Positions 46,712 to 58,714 of a stretch of DNA of 64,000 nucleotides are shown here, piece by piece. Source of the DNA: Megalonaias nervosa. Taxonomy: Eukaryota; Mollusca; Bivalvia; Unionida; Unionidae. The stretch spans positions 24,949-88,948 of the forward strand of contig JAECUM010004341.1 of NCBI GenBank assembly GCA_016617855.1. Reading direction: 5' to 3'. Below the pieces are notes generated by a model, which ran no database searches, had not been told where the DNA came from, and worked only from the letters and a program-made list of their open reading frames with translations. How positions within the stretch are numbered: the stretch's first letter is position 1; every line of letters begins with the position of its first letter. The position numbers and the translations under genes were made by a program.

Positions 46712-47539
46712 GTTATTCCAGTGTATCAGTCTGATTGCATAATTATGTATTTATGTGTCAAAGAGAAATATTAGACTGAAAGCCACACTTGCCTAAGACC
46801 ATTTTACAGTATGTCATAAAGTGACCTCCCAAAACATATTTAAAACAGATAAATTCAATTTATTGATATCTTACCATGCAAGATTATTTCTGTCCAAAAC
46901 TATAAGATAGATATGGCACTGTTTTGCCCACTATACTGCTGTTGTAAAGCCCGTCATAATCTGGTCATGTTTATGAATATACTTCTACCTTAAGGGACAA
47001 TAGCAACAGCTACATTACTTCAAATAGTTTGCTAATTGCCACAAAGTGATGAATTCTGGGCACAATGACCTTAAACAAAATGGCCTATGAAACTGAAGAA
47101 CAATAACTTCTGAACTGTGCACCCACTGATCTCTTTCCCAGCTGCAACAATGACACAGGGAAGAGATATTCTACAATGTAAATCATTTAAAATTCCCAAA
47201 TCGCTAATTACAGCTTCAGAGGTTAAAAAATATGGTCTGTGGATATTTTAAATATTTTTATAAGGAGAAGGTTTAAATGGAGGAACATTCAGTTTGAGTA
47301 TTAATATGACTGTGGAATAAAATCTGTTTAGTAATTCTAAGGATAACACTGATAAAACATGTGCTACATAAAGGTAGACGTATCACAGAAAGCAGCAGCT
47401 GTTTTGACAAGGATGATTTAGAAGAATTAGATAACATTACAATGTTGTTTGGACTTATTCACCAGTGAGACACAAGCAGGGAAGTGTATATTTGTATAAA
47501 TTTGAAATGTTTCCAACTGTTCAAATAGAAAATAATATA

Positions 47540-47742
47540 TTGCCATATTCCACATGGACTACTGCTATATTCCATATGGACTATTGCCATATTCCACATG
47601 GACTACTGCTATATTCCATATGGACTATTGCCATATTCCATATGGACTACAACTATATTCCATATGGACTATTGTATTGTCATATTCCACATGGACTACT
47701 GCTATATTCCATATGGACTATTGCCATAATCTGTATGGAATA
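47540..47742 (+). repeat. 22-bp tandem repeat, about 9 copies
   Basis: Units alternate ccatattccacatggactac and ctatattccatatggactat (each with two more bases), forming a 44-base dimer. Open frames with HIPHGLLLYSIWT come only from this array. Confidence 0.93.
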
Positions 47743-48779
47743 GTCAAAAATATATAGAGTTTTAATTTTTACTGTACTGAAATTCCATATGGACAATCTA
47801 CATTACTCATGGACTAATTTACATATTTGATGTGATTTTCCATAAGGAGTATGTAAGGAATTTGTAACTTTTCTATAATGTGCCCATAAGGACAGACTGA
47901 AATGCATAACAGAGGTTCAGCTCTAGATAAAAATGTCCATATGGAAATATCTGGAAAAGTACATATTGATTTCATTTTCAATCCATTTGGAAAATTTTGT
48001 ATGGGAAAGAGAAGAAAACAGAGCAATGTTGTTTAGATATTTCTCATTAAAAATTAACCAAATGAATATTAAAATTCTAGTCCACATGTTAAAAAAAGAT
48101 AGAAATCTTTGTTTTCTTAAACTATATGCTTAAATTATCACCTTTAAGTTCAATCCATCAGTAATTTCTTGTAATAAAAGAAAACATAAAAAAAATGTAA
48201 AAGTACTATTAATTATTGAGCTTTCTACAAAGAAGTTATTCTGTGAATTTGCACTGAAATTTGCCTGGAAGTGTGAATTGATTAAGTAGGGTGTAAATAC
48301 AAGGGTCACTTACTGGTTAAAATATCTCTCTATGTTCCATTTAAGAAGTAAGGAAAAAATCCACTTGCCTGTGACTAGTTTTAATCCATTCATCTGTCCC
48401 ATACAACATTGTTTTAAAAGACTCAAACACCATATCAGCAATTCAGGCAGACCGATGATGCAACTGCAAGGTATATATGCCTAACTCTGGTTATGTGCCT
48501 CATGTGGGGATTTTTCAGGAGGGTTATACAATATCTTTCATTAAACACCAAATGCCTAATTAATTTTTTTAAAAATAAACATTTAAAAAAATGAAAAGAA
48601 TGTGTAAATAAAAAGGGGATTTGTAATAAATAAAAAACCTGTTAAGGGCTTTGTTCCATGTTGGGGGAAACAACTCATTTGATATGGTGTAGGAGCATAC
48701 ATCTCAGCCTGATGGCCTCGGCTGTATCAAACTTGTTCTTTCTGTCCAGTCGGAATGAAACACATGTAGTTTCGTCTAT

Positions 48780-49410
48780 GTATCACTTTGTAATATGTAT
48801 TTATGTGATGTTGTTGTATCCATGTTCATTGAATGTGCCATATCAATGTTTGTATCACTCACTATTTGTAATATGTATGCTATGTTGTTGTATCCATGTT
48901 CCTTGAATGTGCCATATCAGTGTATCACTCAATGTTTGTAATATGCATGTATGCTATGTTCTTATATCTGTGTTCTTTAATGTGCCATATCAGTGTATCA
49001 TTCAGTGTTTGTAATATGTATGCTATGTTGTTGTCTCCATTTTCCTTGAATGTGCCATATCAGTGTATCATTCAATGTTTGTAATATGTATGCTATGTTG
49101 TTGCATCCATGTTTCTTGAATGTGCCATATCAGTGTTTGTATTACTCAATGTTTGTAATATGCATTCTATGTTGTTGTATCAATATTCCTTGAATGTGAC
49201 ATATCAGTGTTTGTATCACTCAATGTTTGTAATATGCATGTATGCTATGTTGTTGTATCCATGTTCCTGGAATGTGCCATATCAGTGTTTGTATCATTCA
49301 ACATTCGTAATATTCATATATGCTATGTTCTTATATCTGTGTTCTTGAATGTGCGATATCAATGTTTGTATCATCTAATATTTATTATATTTATGCTATG
49401 TTGTTGAGTA
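48780..49410 (+). repeat. Minisatellite of about 70-80 bases, about 8 copies
   Basis: The unit contains caatgtttgtaatatgtatg, ctatgttgttgtatccatgt, tccttgaatgtgccatatca and gtgtatcact. Length varies through small insertions (gcatgta, gtttgtatc). Frames encoding VCNMYAM-type repeats are by-products. Confidence 0.92.
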
Positions 49411-49499
49411 CATATTGCAAACATGTACATGACAACATGCTTATGAGAATAAATTACTGAACTTTATTTCATTGATTTTATGTCAGTATGCATTACTGT

Positions 49500-49545
49500 A
49501 GATAGGTCAATAGGTAGGTAGGTAGGAAGGTGGGTAGGTAGGTAC
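49500..49545 (+). repeat. (GGTA)n microsatellite
   Basis: Imperfect ggta/ggaa tetranucleotide run of about 40 bases. Confidence 0.85.
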
Positions 49546-49723
49546 ACATTCATGCACAAGCAAAACTATTAATTTATATAAGGTACAAGTACGACATACA
49601 GACATATCAACAGACATTTACAGACAGGCAAATCAACACACGTAAGGCAGATACATAGATGATATAAGATTTGTTGGCCTTATATTTTTAATGAATTTCT
49701 ATCTATGTGCAGCAGGCATAACA

Positions 49724-49751
49724 ACACACACACACACACACTCACACACAT
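49724..49751 (+). repeat. (CA)n microsatellite
   Basis: About 12 CA units with one interruption. Confidence 0.9.
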
Positions 49752-50984
49752 ATACAGACACAGACTAGCAGGTCAACATACATACAGGCTGACAGACAAA
49801 TTATCAAAATTCCCAGCTGAACAAGATAAGATTTGTTGACCCAATATTGTCAGTGAATTTTATATCAAAGTGGAGCAGATTCCTGACTCTCTGGGCACTT
49901 GGTATGATAGGCTGGATGTTGATTATTGATTTGTAAGACAAACATGATCTCATTAATGATGCTCCTGATGAGTCAGGTGTTCCACTTATATATGAAATTT
50001 TTCCTTCACTTTTTGTTTGATAACACACAGCCACACTTCTAATATACACACATATAAGAGATACTAGTTAACCATAATTTTATGGCAAGGCCAAAGCTGA
50101 AATAAAAGGCTAGATTTAGTTCCATTTTATATTGAAAATCCTATATAGTTTTCATACTTGTATCCTTTTAGTTGCAACTTAGAGAGAAATAAGCTTACAG
50201 TGTCATAAGTTTTTATACGTTATGCATTTCATGAGTAAACTCAAAGATTTGGAAATTGTTTGCAACCTCTCCATTTGCATATAACTTTGTAACTTGAGCA
50301 CATATGCAATTCAAAATATTTTTTTGCTCATTTTGTAATGTTTTTATAAAGTCATATTTAATGTCAGTATTGTGATATTAAAACCCACAATAACCAGTTT
50401 GTTACAAAACAATCCCGCAGCAGTTTTCATTAAATTTTTCCTGTTGTACTTACCAAATAACTAGCATGCAAAACTTTATTGCATTTTTGAGAAGCTGTGT
50501 TAAAGTGATACCTGGACGATATAGTAAACTCGTCCACCTAATGTGTGACCTTGTCATCAAATAAAGGTCAGAATAGAGATATTTAGGGTCAATTTCCAGA
50601 ATTATTTCATGCATACTATTTTGATGAACAGGTTAGCTGATGATTTCATTTGTTTAATTAGAGTTGACATATTTACAGTTAAGATTTTATAGGTACTTGC
50701 TTTTTTGTTTTGTAAATTACTTTGTACAGGTCTTAAAATGGTATCTGTATAGATGTGTATGATACATCCATATCTAGGCACAATATTTTTATTCAGCATG
50801 TAATATTTCAATATGGAATGGACCAGTTTTTAAACTTGATATAACAGATCTATTTTCTCTGTGAAGGAATTGCTGAATCACCAACTCATTCCACTTTGGG
50901 CAAATCAATATCATGACACTTTGGAAAAAGTCTGGATTATGTGGTGCTGCCTGTACATAATGTTGCCCAATTCCTCCTACACCA

Positions 50985-51275
50985 TTTATAATGGTTGGTT
51001 TGTTGGTTTTTAATGTCACTTTGAACACATTTTTGGCGATATCATGCAAAAGAAAAAGGGAGCTAGGTGCTTTTCTCAATGACACACTGTGAGGCAGCTG
51101 ACCCAGACTGGCCTGCATGGGTCTACAATATGTAACCCTTGATTATGAGTCTGATGCTCTGGCAACTTACTACAGCAGCTCCCACCACTGAAGACAGAGA
51201 TTTCAAATTTTGGGATTTTAATGATCGGTCTTTACATGAAACTTTGGGAAATTTACCCACTACTCCTTGGGGTGC
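50985..51275 (-). mobile_element. tRNA-derived SINE, family 4 (Met-tRNA-like head)
   Basis: On the minus strand gtgggagctgctgtagtaag and ttgccagagcatcagactca give a tRNA-like A box and a CAT anticodon region (gactcataatc). A B-box relict ggttacatattg and a body with cacagtgtgtcattgagaaa, gcacctagctccc and aaagtgacattaaaaacc follow. The 5' side extends to about 51275 with caccccaaggagtagtggg. The 109-codon minus frame 50789-51118 lies largely inside this body and is not counted as a gene. Confidence 0.65.
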
Positions 51276-51289
51276 AACCATGCAGGTAG

Positions 51290-51292
<3 letters not shown>

Positions 51293-51371
<79 letters not shown>
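51293..51371. repeat. (AT)n microsatellite
   Basis: About 39 AT units, next to the SINE. Confidence 0.97.
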
Positions 51372-51374
<3 letters not shown>

Positions 51375-51846
51375 GGTGGAGTAATTAGTAATAGGTGAGA
51401 AAAGCAGGGAAATAAATACTGCTTTGGAGCAGACTTTATTCTAGTTTCAAAATTTTAGTTCCAGAAAACTGCTGACTATGTATTTCTGTTGCAGGCATTT
51501 TGTTTTTTGGGGCAATCATGACACCAGATTGTTATTTTGGTTGTATAACAAACACACATTCAATTTGTTTGTAACATTAGCAGTGATTATTAATGGACTT
51601 TAATGCTTCTTTTGTAAGACACTCCTTTTGCATCTTTTAGCTCCTGGGTTCAGTCCTTTGTTTCGGCATGCATTTAATTATCTGTCTATAGCTATTTTGT
51701 AACTACTAACAGTATTAGGTTCATGGTACAAACAATCTGCTTTCATGAAAGTAACCAGGGAGCATTCTAACCATAACTGACCCTCAGTATTTCTGACTGA
51801 CTGGATTTTTTAAATTTTCAATACAAGATTTCAGTGGAAGTTGAAA

Positions 51847-52104
51847 TTATTTGTAGCCTTTGGATAGATTCAGACTGATGATTGCTTGCCAGAACCGCTC
51901 AATATTGTTACTGTCTGGGTCTAATTCCAATATTGGTTTAGTGTCAGTTAGATTCTTCACATGAAGTACAAACATAATACCATCATACCCTTGTGACTTT
52001 AAGCCTAATTTGCAGACAGCTTTGTTATTATTATTATCACCACTATCACCTCTTTTTAATAATGACAATAAATTCCAGAAAATGACATTGGCATGCTTAG
52101 ACAT
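51847..52104 (-). CDS. Hypothetical 85-aa open frame, minus strand
   Basis: Starts MSKHANVIFWNLLSLLKRGD, then an Asp/Asn-rich link (SGDNNNN), then KLGLKSQGYDGIMFVLHVKN and ends SLNLSKGYK with stop. The second half has the pattern of a folded domain. An in-frame stop lies a few codons before the Met. No splice sites, homology or transcript support, and it sits in the UBXN8 intron on the same strand. It may be a fragment of an old retroelement or chance. Low confidence. Confidence 0.2.
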   Translation of the reverse strand: MSKHANVIFWNLLSLLKRGDSGDNNNNKAVCKLGLKSQGYDGIMFVLHVKNLTDTKPILELDPDSNNIERFWQAIISLNLSKGYK

Positions 52105-52944
52105 CTTGATAAATTTTCAAACCGAAGTCAAACCAACTTAATTTTATACCACTTGAGTAATCAAGCCATGATCAATTAACATCTTTAATCCTGTCCAAAT
52201 TACTTTTCATTATACATAATACAGATTCTAATCCATCTCAAAAACTTTAAGCACCAAAGCAGAACATATCTTGTGGAAGTAATGTTTATTGTTTTGTGCT
52301 GATTGTGCTCTTTTATAACCCAGTCATAATCAGTCAATGTCTTTAATTCTTTCTGAATTACTCTGCTCACACACAGCATAATTCACCTAGACAAATTTCA
52401 AACAATGAAACCAGCTGACCATGCCAAAAGGATCAAAGGGTGAAATTAGCAACTACATTATCTTGCCATGCTGAAGCCAATTCAATCACATGATCACAGG
52501 CAGTATTACTATAAATATACTACACTGGAACCAGAATGTAAAGAAAAAAATAGTAAAAAATTACATCTTCACATATAATTTTGCATCCTTGGGAGATTTC
52601 ATTGGTGACAGAATGGATAGGAGATACCCCTAAACTTGGGATTAAAACCCTCCTGATAAATTTTTAAAAGAAGCAGATGGTATATTCAAAGTATATGGTT
52701 TAATCACTCAAACTTGATCTCATTATATAGTCCAGAAAAAAATCAAATTACTTTATAAATGGAAATTTCTCATGTGTTCGTGTTTTTATCTAATGATAAT
52801 GAAACATATTAAGAATACTTAATTAAACCTAATGTTTACTGGGGTAATTGCTACAGCTTGACTGGAAAAATAAGAATTAGGTTGATGCATAATTATCAGT
52901 GTGAAATAAAAAGTTTGAGAGACTAGGTTTGCCTAAAATATATT

Positions 52945-53350
52945 TCAAATCTAAATTTAAAAGATTTGGTTAGACATGATAAAATGGCATACTTCAGGAC
53001 AAAAATTTGATCACTATTTAGAAAATAAAATGACATAACCAGGACAAACATCCAATTACTTGAAAGACATGATAAAATCGCACACTTCTGGACAAACATA
53101 TGATCACAAGACATGATAAAATACCATACTTCTGGATAAACATCTATCACTTGTAAGATGTGATAAAATTGCATACTTTTGGACAAACTTATGACCACTT
53201 GTTAGAATGATAAAATGGCATACTTCAGGACAAACATCTAATCCCTTGTTAGACATAATAAAATGGCATCCTTTAGGGCAAATATCTAATCCCTTGTTAG
53301 ACACAATAAAATGGCATACTTCTGGACAAACATCTGATCACTTATTAGCA
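52945..53350 (+). repeat. Degenerate tandem repeat of about 48 bases, about 8 copies
   Basis: Units carry agacatgataaaatggcata, cttctggacaaacatctgat and cacttgtt. Spacing near the right is 48-49 bases; left units are longer and more diverged. Confidence 0.88.
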
Positions 53351-54223
53351 TCTTAAGGTGACTGCTGATGTAATATCCTTTAAATACAACTTGTCTCAAA
53401 ATAAATCAATAGATCAAACAAGATTTGATGCAGATATTATTATCATACCTACCATAACACAGTGTGTCATGCTAAAAACATGATTAATTTTACTCCCAAG
53501 CCCCCTGAGAGGTATGTTTCAAAAAAACATGATTTTCAGTAATCTTTGGAGGGAAAAAAGATCACTTCAATATATGTCCATAGCAAGTATAAACAGTAAA
53601 CAGTCCTGCTTAGAGTTCATGTAAAACTATTATTGGTGCTGGCTATACAGCAATTTGTCACAGAGGCAATTAAAAGGCAAGAAAATCAGGTATACCGTAT
53701 TTTATGTAATTTTTCATACACGAAAAAATAATTATTAATTTCAGTGTACGAAAAATTATATGTAAAATAAATAATTATCATTTGGTGATGCTGACCATGT
53801 ACGAAAAATAAAGGATCATACCAAAACAAGTTCTACAGTAAACACGCTACTCGACAATCTAACGGTACAAACGTACAAAGTAAACGTATATTTTCTGTCT
53901 CATAAATCAAAAGTACTGTTGTTATTAGTGAACGAGAGAGAGAGAAAGAGAGAGAGAGGGAGAGAGAATTATGTCTCAGTGTGCAAGCTCATCTGCATTT
54001 AGAACATATGTAGCTGTTATGTTGTGTAATATTGGCAAAATGATCAAGATGGTTTGAACATGTATAAGTTATGGGTATTATTTATTGGTAAATTGTACGC
54101 AATGATACGACCCCACATCGTCAAGAAATTATGTGCAAGTTGTATTTTTACTGCAACAATAATCTCATTATCAAATTGCAATAAAAAATAAAGAACTTGA
54201 AATAAAACATTTAAGTTAATGCG

Positions 54224-54225
<2 letters not shown>

Positions 54226-54317
<92 letters not shown>
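54226..54317. repeat. (TG)n microsatellite, 46 units
   Basis: A pure TG run of 92 bases inside the terminal-inverted-repeat element; likely highly variable in length. Confidence 0.98.
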
Positions 54318-54318
<1 letters not shown>

Positions 54319-55227
54319 ACTTGCGCCAGAGAGATAAATTTTTCAGTGTACAAGACTGCATTTATTCCGTATAGTTTTTATTTGTAGCTTTTGCAAAGAG
54401 ACAAAAAAAGACTATTTTCAGTTACCTGACGAGTGGGATAATCCTCATGTATTACAACCCTACTATAATCCATTAGGAATAAACACCGCTAAATCAACAG
54501 TTCATTCTTGTTTTAATTACGATGTACATTGTCACAACAACCACATGGCTATACAGTGTTATTTACACGGCAATTAAACATGCTTAGCGCTTTGGTTATT
54601 CTAGTTGAAACCAGATTGAAGGCAAGAATCGACTGAAAAGGTCAAATCAGTGAGGCTGCCAGTAGGGAAATGAGGCTCGCTTTAGGGAAATGAAAGTATG
54701 TCAATGTGCTATTGAAGCTGTTGTCCATATAGCAGATGTTATAAGGACAAGCGATCATAGGCATTACTTGTTATTCGAACACACCAATAAAGATAATAGT
54801 GGGGATATATCATAGAATAGATTTGCAATAAAATGTTAATTATATCCAAGTCAAAACAGAACAAGCACTTAAAAGATAGTATATGTATATATACGAATCG
54901 AAACAGAGTCCGTGACTTTCAAATTTACGATGGAAAATGACAAGGTTTTTATATTTTATGTTTGTATGACTAATGAAACAATAAGACTAGTTGACCAATG
55001 GTCTGTGGTCTTCACTTTAGCATGTACTGAGATGTAATTTTTGTTGGATTAGACAACATCAAAGGGCTTCCGAACTCGTTTTAAAATGCACGTGGTGTTT
55101 TGTTACGGTGACGGACTTAATAAGGAGAACTAATTAACGATAATATTTAAAGTATGGTCTGTGAAGTCCTTTGTTCATTTGTTAATAAACACCAGTAGAT
55201 ATTGTAATGACAATAAGAGTTTATGCA

Positions 55228-55397
55228 CATGGGCACCCGCAGGATCTTTTGCAAAAGTGGGGGGGGGGATGGTCAGTCAGTCACGGCCGGGAGAGTTAGT
55301 ATAGTAAGCAGTCTGAAACTAAAGCTAATATTTACTAAGCATTTTGAACAGAATCTTGTGACATATTTTCAGCTTCATTTGCATGATTAAACTTGTC

Positions 55398-55431
<34 letters not shown>

Positions 55432-55492
55432 TAGCAGTATTATTTCCAGGGGGTCAGGTGACCACCCTTGACCTATGCTGCGGGTGCCCATG
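55228..55492. mobile_element. Nested hAT-like MITE, 265 bp
   Basis: The terminal inverted repeats catgggcacccgcag and ctgcgggtgcccatg match over 15 bases. The element is flanked by 8-base direct repeats tttatgca (55220-55227) and cttatgca (55493-55500), with one mismatch, the target duplication length of the hAT superfamily. The inside has a G run at 55259-55268 and an AT run at 55400-55428. It inserted into the 2.06-kb element, so it is the younger of the two. Confidence 0.8.
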
Positions 55493-56499
55493 CTTATGCA
55501 TCAATCATTATATTTTCTCACCAACAATTAATCATTAATTTTTGTAAAAACAAAATGGGAATACGGTATTTTCGATCTTTCTTGCAAACGTAAATCTTCT
55601 TAGTGGAAATTTTATGTCCGATAATTTAATGAATTTTTCAAATAATGCAAAGTGATATGTATGAAAAATTATGATACATTTAAATAATTATTATTTTGAT
55701 AACTGGATTGTGTACGAAAAATTAAAGGGGCCGAAAAAATACATAAAATACGGTAAACAGCCGTCACTTCACCCATTACCCACCTGGCTGACAATAGCCA
55801 GGGTGATCTATTTAGGTCCTTCGAAGACTACCGTGGGGTAACATATTGTCCTAATGTGTAAAGTTCACTAAGTAAAACAAACCTATTTTGTTTAAAATTA
55901 TAGGTAAATCAAAGAGATGCTAGCTCTGTGCTTATGAACAAAAGCTATTACATGTCACTGACCAGAATGTGAATGTTTAAGTCATCTGTATTAAAGATTA
56001 TGGGCACGTTTGAGAACAGGGGCAATGTTTCTTTGAATTTGGATCTTACTCCATATATAAAATGCAAGGCACTCTTGTTTCAGTTGATGGAATAGTGCTC
56101 AAGTGTGAGTCATCATATAACATGATTCTGGAAGTAGTAGGCTATCAACAAAGCAAGCAAAGCCCAGCAGAAATAAATCTGCATCTAATAAAGCCTCTCT
56201 TATTCTGAACTGAATTTCCAATCATTTTCTATATGAAAAGATAGCGTATTTTCAATTGAACAATGTCCCATTTTTGGGACACTTATTGAGTCTCAACCCC
56301 CTCACACACACTATATGGGAATGTGGCATGTATATATTATCTCTGGACAACAAAATTTGACAGGTACCTCAACCAATCCTGAAGGCAATTTTCTGCATTT
56401 TAACATAATGATAGTAGCAAGTGTCCACGTCACCAGGCTTTTATTTTTGTTACTACACATGGCTAAAGCATGCTCAAACATTGACTGGTAAATTACCTT

Positions 56500-56685
56500 G
56501 TCAGTCCTCAGCTAACATGGGTACATGAGAAAGTTTGCCAGTAGCTTCTTGTGGATCAGTGGTTCTTCCCAGGGTTTTCCAGGGTTCTTCCTCCACAAGT
56601 TATACTGGTCACCATGTATAGCCTATCTTGTGCTGAAAAATGGCATTAAACCCTACAACAACAACAACAACAACAACAACCATGT
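56500..56685 (+). mobile_element. tRNA-derived SINE, family 1, 5'-truncated
   Basis: Body and tail only: gtacatgagaaagtttgcca, gtagcttcttgtgg, ggttttccagggttcttcct, ctatcttgtgctgaaaaatg, gcattaaaccctacaac, then (CAA)n at 56654-56680. Truncation at the 5' side is typical of incomplete target-primed reverse transcription. Confidence 0.85.
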
Positions 56686-56867
56686 CAGTCTGTAGCTTGC
56701 TGAATGGTTAGCTGTGCTAACAAGATTTTAAGTTCAGTAGGTCAAAAAATGTGTTAAAAAAAAAATAAAATAGAGTACCATGAACAGCACGTGATATGCC
56801 CACCCCATATTTAATACTCCTCTATATAGGAACTCGTAGGGCAAGATTGACTCTGGAGATTACTGAC

Positions 56868-57105
56868 CAACATGTCTAAATGACCTGACCACAGTTTCTA
56901 AATTACTGACCAACAGGTCTAAATGACATGGTCCTGATTTCTAAATTACTGCCCAATAGATACAAATGACCTGGCACTGGGTTTGAAATTAATGACCAAC
57001 AGGTCTATATAACCTGGTCCCAGTTTCTAAATTACTGACCAACAGGTCTAAATGATCTGGCCCTGGTTTCTAAATTAATGACCAACGGGTCTAAATGACC
57101 TGATT
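56868..57105 (+). repeat. Tandem repeat of about 40-43 bases, about 6 copies
   Basis: Units carry ctaaattactgaccaacagg and tctaaatgacctggtcccag plus ttt. Moderately diverged. Confidence 0.88.
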
Positions 57106-57419
57106 TTACTACAATTCTCAACATTTTTTGCCCAGATTGAGATTTTACATTATCTTGCCAATGATAATTCAGTCAATATCAATATTTTAGTCAGAGATGG
57201 ATTAATAAAATCACTTTCTAGTAAAATTTAACACCCTGAAACCTTTTAAATCTTGAACAAAGAAGAGAGGAAATCCTCAAAATTTCCTTGAATGAAATTT
57301 CATGATTCTATGACTGTCTTTCACACCCTCATGCATTCTGAATGTTGAGCAAAACAAAAAATCATTGTTGCTAACTAAGCAATCAGAAAAATATTTTTAA
57401 AGTCTCAATCTGAGGCTGA

Positions 57420-58060
57420 AATTTTGAGATATATAGTAAAACTGGGCCCTGGACATTTGGTCAAGGTATGTGGTCTTGAACCAAATTACAGTTTCAAAAC
57501 CATTTTTTTTAGATGCACCATGATGATGATCTCTGACCTTGGAATCTGTAAATTGCTTTATTACCCTAAGTGTAAGTTTTCCTCAAGTCTGGTGAAGGAA
57601 CTTACTTCAGAATAAAAGTAATTCTGCTAAATCCATTTTTCCCTTGAGATACAACGACCCTGACCTCAAACTTTTTTATTCTAAAATGTATAAGCTTATT
57701 CCTTACACAAAGTGCAAGCTATCCACAAAGTTTGAGCCAGGTAGTTTCTGATGTGGAACTAATGTTATTGGGCAGATAACATTTTTCTTATTTTATTCAT
57801 AGTGACCATGACCTTTCACCATTTTATTCCAAAATCAACAAGCTTCTTCCTTTTTCCAAGTTCAAACTATTCACAAATTTGGTCCTGATTTGTGATCCAG
57901 AACTAATGATATGGCATGAAAACCAATCTTCTTCATCCAGTCACTGTGACCTTGACATTTGGATGCTGAAATTAAAAGGCTTCTTCTTCTTTAATTCATG
58001 TGCAGCTTATCCATAAAATCTGCTGAAGGTACATGCTGTAGAACTGTAGAAATCATCCAA
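57420..58060 (-). repeat. AGGTCA-rich degenerate repeat, inverted
   Basis: Words such as caacgaccctgacctcaaac, catagtgaccatgacctttc and cactgtgaccttgacattt are the reverse complement of the repeat at 7186-8640. A short (CAGA)n run follows at 58076-58105. Confidence 0.7.
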
Positions 58061-58394
58061 AAAAGTACAAGTTTACAGACAGACAGACAAGCAGACAGAC
58101 ACAGACAAAATCATCATAGTCTAATTGCTCTAGCAAATTGGCACACCTATAAAAATTGCTGTACAAGCCTGAACATTTCATTAGGCTATCTCGATATGCA
58201 TCCAAATAAGCTAGGAGAATTTCATTTGTGACTATTTTTAGTTTTGAGGGTATGATATTGCTAAGAAACTTTGTGAAATGGGCAAACAGACAAAAGGATG
58301 GGTACATGGACACAGACAGACAGGACCAAATCAAGATACCCCTGCTGCAAGCAGTGGGGACATACAACATCTAATGCATATTAAGTAGCTGTAC

Positions 58395-58511
58395 CTGAAC
58401 TGTATTTGAGACAAGGAATCTCCTCTTGTGTGTTGTACCAATAGGAGTTCTTAGCACCACAAGTATGCTATCTGCAGTGCCATCTGGTGGCTCATCTGGC
58501 AATGCAATCGC
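58395..58511 (-). CDS. UBXN8: Exon encoding first half of the UBX domain (UBXN8-like)
   Basis: On the minus strand, acceptor catattttcag, 39 codons, donor cag/gtacag. Peptide: AIALPDEPPDGTADSILVVL, then RTPIGTTHKRRFLVSNTVQ. This is the start of a UBX beta-grasp domain: strand 1 (ILVVLRTP, with the conserved Arg that contacts p97), a turn (IGTTHK), then strand 2 RRFLVS. The LPDEPP lead-in followed by a domain that ends the protein fits UBXN8. Both boundaries are phase 0, and joining to 40362-40523 gives an uninterrupted domain of about 85 residues. The upstream membrane anchor and coiled coil expected for UBXN8 were not found in the window. Confidence 0.85.
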
Positions 58512-58714
58512 CTGAAAATATGATTCACTGCATTTCATTACATCAGATTATTTTTTCTTACAGTATGTTACTTTCTTTCCATTTCTGTATAACAAAATCA
58601 AAAGAAAGTCACCAAGCTTCCAAGTAGTGGTGGAAAATTTCAAGCATTATGGGACAGATTTACATTCAGCATATTTGCATTCTCTAGCCATGGCCAGTAA
58701 ACACTTAAATTACT

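Larger units (their letters stand above)
53693..55755. mobile_element. 2.06-kb terminal-inverted-repeat DNA transposon, non-autonomous
   Basis: The left end taccgtattttatgtaattt and right end aaatacataaaatacggta are inverted repeats of about 20 bases, flanked by or including TA on both sides, which fits a TA target duplication. The left end itself folds (53700-53768: ttttcatacac against gtgtacgaaaa). The word gtgtacgaaaaat recurs near both ends. The interior has no transposase frame but visibly more CpG than flanking DNA, a 92-base TG run, a GA run at 53934-53968 and a nested hAT-like element. Superfamily is uncertain (TA-duplicating type). Confidence 0.75.
40524..58394 (-). other. 17.9-kb intron splitting the UBX domain
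   Basis: Donor cag/gtacag at 58394 and acceptor at 40524-40525 bound this intron on the minus strand. It contains minisatellites of 44, 76, 26, 59, 22, about 75 and 48 bases, three SINEs, one double-hairpin MITE, a 2-kb terminal-inverted-repeat element and long AT and TG runs, all listed separately. Gene-free parts without separate entries (40524-41450, 43159-43620, 45850-46547, 46712-47540, 47745-48780, 49752-50984, 51372-52944, 55756-56499) show nothing recognisable. Confidence 0.8.

Noticed and set aside
47465..47757. HIPHGLLLYSIWT repeat frames
   Set aside because: Produced by a 22-bp tandem array; no start, splice or homology support.
48658..49407. Overlapping frames with VCNMYAM-type repeats
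   Set aside because: Products of the 70-80 bp minisatellite.
50789..51118. 109-codon minus-strand frame that looks protein-like
   Set aside because: Largely coincides with the body of a tRNA-derived SINE; similar body text is typical of repeats, not of a gene.
54044..54361. Thr-His repeat frames (also 58731-59151)
   Set aside because: Produced by (TG)n microsatellites.
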